Shown: positions 17,585 through 24,218 of the stretch, piece after piece
Layout of the letters: each line of letters begins with the position of its first letter
How positions within the stretch are numbered: position 1 is the first letter of the stretch
Program-made: the position numbers and the translations under genes
Source: Priapulus caudatus
Lineage: Eukaryota; Priapulida; Priapulimorpha; Priapulimorphida; Priapulidae
Length of the DNA stretch: 24,218 bases
Assembly: GCF_000485595.1 (NCBI RefSeq)
Contig: NW_014579764.1
Location: forward strand, 32,657-56,874
Direction of reading: 5' to 3'
Notes under the pieces: generated by a model
Databases searched by the model: none
What the model was told of the DNA's origin: nothing
The model's input: the letters and a program-made list of their open reading frames with translations, nothing else

Positions 17585-18690
17585 TCCAGCATGTCAAACG
17601 AGCGCTACTTCAGGCCAGCTTCTACTGGAATCAGTCTACCACAGTGCAGCAACGAATTCCCGACTTTAGTGATTGGGGCTGGCAAAAAGATGGCACGGGT
17701 GCCTGGCAGCCACTAAGGACTACACTCCGTGACGCTTCAGAAGCATGCACCCTTCTGCTGCACTGCAGCTGCCTCAAGTCATGCACAGGAAGGTGCAAGT
17801 GCAATCGCGCCGGTGTCAGGTGCACGATGCTCTGCAAATGCGAGAGCGGATGTAGCAACAACGTTGACAGCAACGACTAGTGGGACTTAATGCTAAAATG
17901 TATGGGCACAGGCCATACATATATCGAGAGCACTGTTGTGCTCAAATTACTGATTATATAACTGGACACAAACCATGACAGTAATCACTTCTAACCAAAG
18001 ATTCCATATCGGAAAGCCTACCTTGCCTGTTATATTTATCTCTTTATACACAACTGTGTAACTGTAACTATGTTAACCTAACAAACATGTAGATGACCAA
18101 TATGAAATAGACAAATCAAGCAAATTATAATTCTTGTTGAAGTCATGTCCACCATTGTCCACCATGTTTGAGCTTCGTAGAATAAAAATTTACGAGAATA
18201 TTTGGTACTTAAATCATTCCTTTTTACTATTTCCTTACGTTAATGTATGTCAGTATGTTTATGTGTGCATGTTAATGATTAATAACCCTCAAATTAGTTT
18301 TATTCCAACATTACATCCCCCCAAAGATAGAAAGAGATTAGAAAATCTAAGTATACACATAGCATTTGCCCGTATGGCAGCCATATTGGATTTGACCATT
18401 GTAACAGCCTAAAGAAACCTCAAATCGATGTAAGAACATCATAATCAGATTCTCTGACCCCGAAAACCCCATAAATATATAAACTTTTATCGTACTAGCT
18501 CTTTCGCTTTTGGAACTACACTTGATATTTAGCTCAGATGGCGGCCATTTTGGATTTGCCCAATATGGCGGCCCCAGGGGGCGCCCTTCTTGGCGCCCGG
18601 CAGAAATCGTAGTAGTATAAGCTATACCTCTGGACCAAATTTGGTACTTTTAGAAGAATCTGCACCAAAATATCCCTAACAGACCTGACT
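17585..18690 (+). mobile_element. copy B: 5'-truncated transposon copy with tail
   Basis: Starts abruptly at TCCAGCATGTCAAACG, inside the coding region, and continues through the stop codon, the 3' non-coding part, the 38-base motif (about 18151-18188) and the tail shared with 9146-10765. It preserves the uninterrupted versions of two insertion sites: GTAACTATG at 18064-18072 and TATAAG at 18616-18621. Upstream sequence is unrelated to the element. Confidence 0.88.
17587..17880 (+). pseudogene. copy B: C-terminal fragment of the transposon protein
   Basis: An open fragment of 97 codons ending in TAG at 17878-17880. It encodes QHVKRALLQASFYWNQST, an FSDWGWQKDGTGAWQPL segment, and the Cys cluster (HCSCLKSCTGRCKC then RCTMLCKCESGC). 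The cysteine spacing C-x-C-x3-C-x3-C-x-C ... C-x3-C-x-C-x3-C resembles Tesmin/TSO1-type CXC zinc-binding DNA-binding domains. The one-base deletion of copy A is absent. The nuclease-like part is missing, so this is a remnant. Confidence 0.82.
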
Positions 18691-18768
18691 AGCAGGAGGT
18701 TTGGATGAATTAAGGCAGGAACTTCAAAATCTCCTTGGATGATAAGAGTCCATGACATTGCAATAAAC

Positions 18769-19157
18769 AACAACACTCGAAAGGGATTGTTAGCTTTTCA
18801 TGCGCTAACGGGAAGTCACAGTGAGTACACTACGATCAGTTTGTCAGAATTTCTAAAAAACCTGCATGGAAAGTGATTCGTATTGAAGATCACCGAGATC
18901 GCATTACAAATGGGAGTGGAAGACACATTCTGAACGCACTATCACCTAGATTAATTGGCTCCCAGTGAATGCATTTTATATGTAAACTGTATGCTCGGAC
19001 AACACAACATGAAGTCCATCACAGGAGATCGCTTGTGCGAAGGTTCTTCGCAATAGCGAAGACGAATTTGACTATTTGCCACCCAACGAAAGACGCACTG
19101 ATACTACATTGTCATCGAGGCCCACTATCAGAGCTCATTTTGGAACAGTGTATATAA
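18769..19157 (+). pseudogene. divergent relic of the same transposon protein family
   Basis: Across two plus-strand frames the text GLLAFHALTGSHS corresponds to the family motif LPxFHALTGCDT with the Cys-Asp lost. Further on, ICKLYARTTQHEVHHRRSL and CHPTKDALILHCHRGPL correspond to the positions of VNEARxxLFTTG and LPPTQAALFQHVKRA in copies A and C. Stops and a frameshift interrupt it. It is clearly less similar to A, B and C than they are to each other, so it comes from another subfamily or an older insertion. Confidence 0.6.
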
Positions 19158-19159
19158 TA

Positions 19160-19520
19160 GCTCAGTGGCATTAGCTTCGGCAAATTTGACTGCGGTTGGT
19201 ATAGCAGGGATGCAGTTCGTGAAACCACGGCTCATGACAAGCTGAATCCCTTGCGTGCAATACTGATTGCAATAAACGACATGTGGTTGTAGTAAAACGG
19301 ACCTTGTTTGTCGTAACGTGCTGTAGCATCTACCAAAAACATATGTGGCTGACACCGGTGCGTGCAAATGCAACATGGCGCTCATGACCCATACCAACAA
19401 TGTTCTTGGTGTACGTGTTTTTAAAACTACATTTCTTGACAATTCTGGTATGCGTTATATATTTTTATTTTGGCTTCAGACGTGTTGAAGAATGGAGTAA
19501 CAGCAGCCATGTTGAATCCA
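19160..19520. other. no feature recognised
   Basis: Mixed-composition sequence downstream of the relic. The minus-strand frame of about 100 codons at 19128-19442 shows no family motif. Nothing else is supported. Confidence 0.5.
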
Positions 19521-19523
19521 AGA

Positions 19524-19791
19524 ATGGCCGCCATCCTATGCTTTTCTAAGTGTCATAACTTCTGTTCTCCATTATCGAAAAATGGGGTTGTAGACAATCA
19601 AAATTCAGTCTCTACGACGTCTTGGAGTTTAGTTATTCAAAATAAACAAATTTCACTCGGCGGCGAATATTGAAATCAATATGGCCGCCATCCTATGTTT
19701 CTCTAAGGATAATTGGTTCTCCACTATGACCGAAAATGTGGGTATAGCACCAACATTATTCTCTACGACGTCTGGAGTCCCAGATATTTCA
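19524..19791 (+). repeat. direct duplication, two ~113-bp copies
   Basis: 19524-19639 and 19681-19791 are diverged direct repeats sharing ATGGCCGCCATCCTATG, TTCTCTACGACGTC and TCTCTAAG-like segments in the same order, with a 41-base spacer. GGCCGCCAT recalls the GGCGGCCATTTTGG motif of the transposon tail but is not an alignment. Non-coding as far as visible. Confidence 0.75.
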
Positions 19792-19799
19792 GAAATGCC

Positions 19800-20510
19800 A
19801 TTTCCGCTGCGGTCCGATTTGGATTTACAGGATGGGCGCCAAATTACGCAAAAGTCAGCCTGTGTAAACATATGGCCCTTGGAACGCCAAAGTACATAGA
19901 AAATGATTTACCCGTTATTCCAGCCTCTCACCAAATAACGTTGTTATGGCGCGATGCCCTTATATTTAAGAACTTTTAGACATTTTACAGCCTAGGAATC
20001 TTTTGAAAAATCTGCCCCCCCGACTAGTAATACGTACGGGTGAAATGTTTGTAACGTACCTGCGTCGGCGCTCGAAACTGTACCGTACTGTAACTGTGAA
20101 CGAGCCGAGGAAGAGGAGGGAAAAAAGGATTATATGCAGTCGCCGAGTCTGTTCTTGCCTGTGGTCTATCCGCGAGTAAGAGCAAGCGCGTGACAAATTA
20201 ACCAAGCAGCGCAATAGCGAAGTTTGTAGATATTGTCAGCTAATGCAATAAATCTATCTATTATGTCGCTATTGATGTGTGGTGGACGTGAGTTGTGTGC
20301 GCATATGCATGCTGTTTGTATAGTCAAGACTGTGTGATGGTCTGTCTGTGTGTGTATGCGTATCTAGGCCACGCGATCCGCGCAGGCGTGATTTCCACGG
20401 TCCGTTTTTGAAACCTGTACGGCCAGAGAATGGAAAAAGTGTAAAATGTACACATGTAAACAAATTATTAAAATAGTTAAAGAATTACAAAAAATTCCTG
20501 CCTAATACCT
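19800..20510. other. no gene recognised
   Basis: Contains a minus-strand frame (19966-20214) with a hydrophobic stretch and a CAG|GTACGT donor-like site near 20057, but no ATG starts that frame. A TG-rich segment lies near 20275-20365. I see no recognisable element. Confidence 0.45.
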
Positions 20511-20514
20511 TGAC

Positions 20515-20850
20515 TCCTAGAGCGCCGAACCTAACCTAGTAGGTATCGTTACACGATATCCTAACCAACCTAACCCTAATCCGAACCCCTAACCCTAATC
20601 GCCCCTACAGAACGCTAACCTACGATCCGAACCGCTTACCCTAAACCCCTAGTTAAGTGACCGAGTCATCCGCCAACCCTAACGTATGACCTAAACAACC
20701 GTAACCCTAGGATCCCGAACCCTAACCCATAACCCTTATATGATATAACGCCTAATACCCATATATAAGCAAAACCCTAACCCTAACCCTAACGCCTAAG
20801 TAAAATGCGCTAATTAAGCAATTCTCTAACCCTAACTAACCCTTATAACT
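20515..20850 (+). repeat. degenerate telomere-like repeat block
   Basis: Many AACCCTAA, CCTAACC and CGAACCCTAA units separated by irregular spacers, with one clean run of three to four CCCTAA units near 20773-20793. Unlike the other two telomere-like arrays, no inverted repeats or target duplication are visible around it. It may be an older decayed array or a rearranged subtelomeric piece. Confidence 0.75.
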
Positions 20851-20859
20851 TATACAACA

Positions 20860-21375
20860 CAGAGTGTAGAATAAGAAGAAGTGTTTTGACACTGTTATTA
20901 GAGGATAACTGTTTGATTGAACTTGCAAAGGCACAAGCAAATGGAACTGGACATTGAATGTCGGTCAGATGTGCATAGGCTAGAGCCGAGCTGGTTTCAT
21001 TGTATGTCCCGGTTAATGAATTATTTGACTCTGCGCGCTGCAGCTATGGATTCGTACCCGACCTAGTGCATTCAGCGCAGGATCCATAGTGCACGCTGCC
21101 AATACGGTTTCGGTAGGACGTGTCCCGCGAGTCGCGGCATGCCCTTGGTTCCCGGCGGAAAAACTGCGCCACAAGATCTGTTCCTAAGCGCTTCGATGCA
21201 ACCTCCCATTATCTCGGCAGACGCACTTTCTACATCAGTAGTCCCGTCTCAAATTCTGGACATCCTGCACATTTGCGCGCGCGCTCGGATGCGAGATCCC
21301 CCCCCCATTCACTCCGAGCACAACACATATTAACACTTGCCCGTCCAGCTGAGTCACAACGTATCGCTTGTGCGC
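20860..21375. other. no gene recognised
   Basis: More GC-rich than its surroundings at 21050-21320. Short open frames occur on both strands but none shows a known motif. No tRNA-like B box is seen. Confidence 0.45.
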
Positions 21376-21800
21376 TGTGTGACACAGCACACAATACACA
21401 CCAACACCACCACACAATGTAACACGACACACAGCCACACCACATCACAACCACACACACGACACCACTTACAGCCAATAACCTACACGCCTCTACACAT
21501 ATGCAAGCACACCCGCACAAGCGCATACTAGCAGTTCAAATTCAAGAAGCGTAATAAACCTCAGCCGAAGTAGTCGGTCATCCTGAAAACAGGCACCGCA
21601 CTCAGCGCTCACCAGAGCGATCAACCAACTGTATTAAACACCGCTACGCCCAGCACCTCACACTCGTCGCGCGGTTCGACACGCACACATACACACTACA
21701 TCACATCCACACACACCATACATCATCTCACACACAACACACCACCACACTGCACAACACACTACACACACCAGCACACATAACACACACACACAACGCC
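21376..21800. repeat. CA-rich low-complexity region
   Basis: Plus strand dominated by CACACA, CAACAC and ACCACAC words, in two blocks (21376-21470 and 21680-21800) around a less repetitive centre. Open frames here (His/Thr or Cys/Val-rich) are composition-driven. Confidence 0.8.
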
Positions 21801-22340
21801 CCCATCAAGTAGCACAATCACACTGCCGTGCGTGTTGCACTCACGTCTTAATATCCAACACTTCTTACGCCAGGCACCTGCTTACCTATAAACACTTAAC
21901 ACGCCAGCAGGCTTAGCTACACATATACACCATATAAATACTTTACGTAAAAAAACTGCTGACTTATAATCATATGTCTAATCTTTTTATTAGATACGTT
22001 TGAGCAACCAGTAAAATGGCGAATTGAGCGTGGGAGCAAAATGTCAAAGAGGAGTGGCGGTTACTTTTTTGATTTCTACTTTTTTTTTTTTTTTTTTTTT
22101 GTCTATTCTCCTTTACTTCGTTTCTGGGTGAGTGAAATAAAGACACGCTTTTTGTATTATCCATGTCTTGTGATTTATCATTGTCTTATCAATTACATGC
22201 ACACATGTAATATATATAGATATATATAATATATATTAAACGACAAGACATGTTGATTAGCAGAGCGATGAGTATATATATAGTAGTATATAGTAGATCT
22301 ATATATGATAATATGACATGTAATCAAAATCTATGCTCGT
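21801..22340. other. AT-rich spacer with poly(T) and AT palindromes
   Basis: Contains a run of 22 T at 22079-22100 and several TATATA palindromes at 22208-22308. The poly(T) could be the A-tail of a minus-strand retroposed sequence, but nothing recognisable lies upstream of it. No gene seen. Confidence 0.55.
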
Positions 22341-22350
22341 TAATGAATTC

Positions 22351-22352
22351 TN

Positions 22353-22399
<47 letters not shown>

Positions 22400-22450
22400 A
22401 CGCTCGCTCTATCTCTCTCTCTCCTCTCTTCTCCATCTCTCGCTCTCGCA

Positions 22451-22493
<43 letters not shown>

Positions 22494-22496
22494 TGT
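22351..22496. repeat. (CT)n microsatellite with a possible gap
   Basis: Long CT dinucleotide tract interrupted by CACGCTCGCT, CCATCTCTCG and CGCACG. The N at 22352 is at its left edge, so true length and context are uncertain. Ser/Leu or Arg/Glu open frames here are artefacts. Confidence 0.9.
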
Positions 22497-22675
22497 CTTT
22501 CTCTACCTGTGTGTCAGTGTAGAGCGAATTTCCATCATGCTTAGTGTACCTCTCATGCTTACCCATTCACAGTTATGACCAGGAAGCTGGCTAGAAAGTG
22601 ACATTGAATGCATTCTGCAAGCTAGAGATGTTCGCTGTATTTAGGTTAATAGTCTTGTTGTATAATTACTCCCCN

Positions 22676-22980
22676 ACAACCAAAAAACTGTGATGTTGTA
22701 TCGCACCCGGTTAGGCTGTGGAAAGGGGGTAGGGCGAAGGATTTTGAAGAACCAAGCTTGGTGAAGATGACATGGACGGGAATGTCACGGTAATGTTTGC
22801 CGCTACCGAGGCCTACCCAGAGCTCCGATAGGCCGAGATTCTCAAAAAATCGGACTGCCAAAACAACAACATCGCCATCCACGGTTCGGATATAGGCTGT
22901 TTTGTATTCCTGATTCGCAGCATGAGCCAAATGAAGGAAAATCCTGGTGTCCGCTTCGGAATGGTTGCATGGCTGAAGGT
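22676..22980 (-). pseudogene. copy C, inverted middle fragment of the transposon protein
   Basis: This 305-base piece aligns with 7752-8066 of copy A in the same orientation. It encodes, on the minus strand, HSEADTRIFLHLAHAANQ, TVDGDVVVLAVRFFENLGL and HSLTGCDTTSQFFGC. The acidic motifs are kept, and the codon that is TAG in copy A at 7927 is GAG here. It is oriented opposite to the coding part directly downstream (23008-23400). Its outer end abuts the N at 22675. Confidence 0.85.
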
Positions 22981-23007
22981 GTGAAGTGATGGATGTGGAG
23001 ATAGGAA
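22981..23007. other. 27-bp filler at the inversion junction of copy C
   Basis: Short sequence found in neither neighbouring part of copies A or B. It contains GGATGTGG, which is also the first eight bases of the following segment at 23008, suggesting templated filler formed when the two oppositely oriented pieces were joined. Confidence 0.6.
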
Positions 23008-23400
23008 GGATGTGGTGCAGATGGTGTCAACGAGGCCCGGCATCGCTTATTCACCACTGGAAGCAGAATGTTGGAGAACCTCCCACCTACACAAGCAGCA
23101 CTGTTCCAGCATGTCAAACGAGCGCTACTTCAGGCCAGCTTCTACTGGAATCAGTCTACCACAATGCAGCAACGAATTCCCAACTTCAGTGAGTGGGGCT
23201 GGCAAAAAGATGGTACGGGTGCCTGGCAGCCGCTATGGACTACACTCCGTGACGCTTCAGAAGCATGCACCCTTCTGCTTCACTGCAGCTGCCTCAAGTC
23301 ATGCACAGGAAGGTGCAAGTGCAATCGCGCCGGTGTCAGGTGCACAATGCTCTGCAAATGCGAGAGCGGATGTAGCAACAACGTTGACAGCAACGACTAG
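23008..23400 (+). pseudogene. copy C, C-terminal part of the transposon protein, open
   Basis: An open frame of 130 codons plus stop (TAG at 23398-23400) beginning exactly at the inversion junction. It encodes GVNEARHRLFTTGSRM, LENLPPTQAALFQHVKRAL, FSEWGWQKDGTGAWQPLW and the CXC-like Cys cluster. No nonsense codon or frameshift is present, so the copy is younger or less decayed than A, but it cannot produce a full protein because the upstream part is inverted. Confidence 0.85.
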
Positions 23401-23597
23401 TGGGACTTAATGCTAAAATGTATGGGCACAGACCATACATATATCGAGAGCACTGTTGTGCCCAGTTAAACTTACTGATTAGATAACTGGACACAAACCA
23501 TGACAGTAATCACTTCTAACCAAAGATGCCATATCGGAAAGAGCACCTTGCCTGTTGTATTTGTCTCTTTATACACAGCTGTGTAACTGTAACTATG

Positions 23598-23867
23598 GCT
23601 AAGAGGGTCTATGTCCCCCAGGGTACTGCCGAAACGTACCCTGGGTACGGTCCGGTATACCGGAACTAACGAATAACTGGTAATATGCGGGAACTAACGA
23701 GTCTAGGGAGTCGCCTACGCCTACTCCCTAACCCTAACCCTCACCCTAATCCTAACCCTAACCCTAACCCTCACCATATCAAATAGTTACCAGGATACGT
23801 TCCGGTATACCGAACCGTACCCAGGGTACGTTCCGGCAGTACCCTGGGGGACATAGACCCTATGAGC
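23598..23867. mobile_element. 270-bp TIR element carrying telomere-like repeats (element T2)
   Basis: Inverted arms 23598-23666 and 23799-23867 are 69 bases long with about four mismatches, beginning GCTAAGAGGG and GCTCATAGGG. The flanking 9-base duplication GTAACTATG is at 23589-23597 and 23868-23876. Copies A (7026-7034, reverse strand) and B (18064-18072) carry a single GTAACTATG at the same place, proving insertion into an existing transposon copy. The interior has a CCCTAA array at about 23725-23776. Each arm also folds on itself (CAGGGTAC with GTACCCTG). Non-coding. The 9-base duplication is Mutator-like but does not settle the superfamily. Confidence 0.92.
23725..23776 (+). repeat. interstitial telomere-like repeats inside element T2
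   Basis: Eight or so CCCTAA units with CCCTCA and CCTAAT variants, the same variant spectrum as in element T1. The array is bounded on both sides by the arms of T2. Confidence 0.9.
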
Positions 23868-24218
23868 GTAACTATGTTAACCTAACATACATGTAGGAAT
23901 AGACGACCAATATGGAATAGACAAATCAAGCAAATTATAATTCTTGTTGAAGCCATGTCCACCATTGTCCACCATATTTGAGCTTCGTAGAAAAAAAATT
24001 TACAAGAATATTTGGTATTTAAATCATTCCTTTTATTATTTCCTTACGATAAACAGAACTGACAGACTTAATGGCTTGCGTGTATGTGCGTATGAGTGTG
24101 TGCGTGTGTGTGGTTGGTTGTGGGTGTGGGTTTGTGTGGTACGTGTTTGTGTGTATGTGAGGGTTAACTAATGTATGTCAGTATGTTTATGTGTGCATGT
24201 TAATAATTGATAACCCTC

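Larger units (their letters stand above)
23401..24218 (+). mobile_element. copy C 3' region and tail, cut by the window end
   Basis: After the stop, the sequence follows copy B and the reverse complement of copy A: non-coding 3' part, GTCCACCATTGTCCACCAT, the 38-base motif (one or two changes), then the shared tail with its TG-rich run. It is interrupted only by the telomere-repeat element at 23598-23867. The tail runs off the window. Confidence 0.88.

Noticed and set aside
19966-20214. Minus-strand frame with a hydrophobic stretch and a CAG|GTACGT donor, considered as the missing first ANKRD13C exon
   Set aside because: It has no ATG in frame, no similarity to the ANKRD13C N-terminus, and its donor phase could not be matched to the phase-1 acceptor of the 13745-13786 exon with a sensible residue.
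22079-22100. Poly(T) run as the tail of a retroposed gene
   Set aside because: Nothing upstream on the minus strand resembles a processed gene or SINE, and no target duplication is visible.
22250-22578. Ser/Leu and Arg/Glu open frames
   Set aside because: They are translations of the CT microsatellite and cross an N.

Overview
The window is nuclear DNA from a metazoan, most likely a marine invertebrate; a sponge or cnidarian would fit but is not proven. The evidence is: a multi-exon gene with spliceosomal introns, CCCTAA/TTAGGG-type interstitial repeats, abundant TIR and MITE-like elements, and decayed transposon proteins of a type I recall as common in cnidarian and sponge gene predictions. 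Single N bases at 17188, 22352 and 22675 suggest a draft assembly, possibly with joins at those points.

One cellular gene is well supported. On the minus strand, ten exons between 13786 and 1903 join in a single open frame of 403 codons plus stop. They encode most of an ankyrin repeat domain-containing protein 13C (ANKRD13C), an ER-associated chaperone-type protein for GPCR biogenesis in mammals. Every exon phase agrees with its neighbour. The first ~140 residues expected of the family, including the first ankyrin repeat, are not visible in the window. One intron (2037-2622) uses a GC-AG splice pair. Intron 5358-12055 is 6.7 kb long, against 0.15-1.5 kb for the other introns, because repeats have landed in it.

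The rest is repeat-rich. A high-copy element is present as three pieces: A (about 6902-10765, minus-strand coding, inside the 6.7-kb intron), B (17585-18690) and C (22676 to the window end). It encodes an uncharacterised protein with FEN/XPG-I-like acidic motifs (EAD, DxD, TGCD) and a C-terminal CXC-like cysteine cluster. Copy A is dead (four nonsense codons, two frameshifts), B is 5'-truncated, and C is internally inverted. A more divergent relic of the same protein family follows B at about 18769-19157.

Nested insertions can be dated against the sister copies: a 989-bp CAGGG-ended element in A (9688-10676), and a 270-bp element with 69-bp TIRs, an internal CCCTAA array and a 9-bp target duplication in C (23598-23867). 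A second telomere-repeat-bearing TIR element (358 bp, 11-bp direct repeats) lies at 16139-16496. Together they suggest that interstitial telomeric repeats here travel as cargo of small DNA transposons.

Other points: a PIF/Harbinger-like MITE (13838-14416, TTA duplication) just upstream of the first recognised exon; a MITE-like element at 6038-6345; an AT-rich stretch (14700-15780) with about ten copies of TAACGTCCG in both orientations, not explained by any recognised element; a direct duplication at 19524-19791; and several simple-repeat arrays. I found no tRNA, rRNA or CRISPR array.
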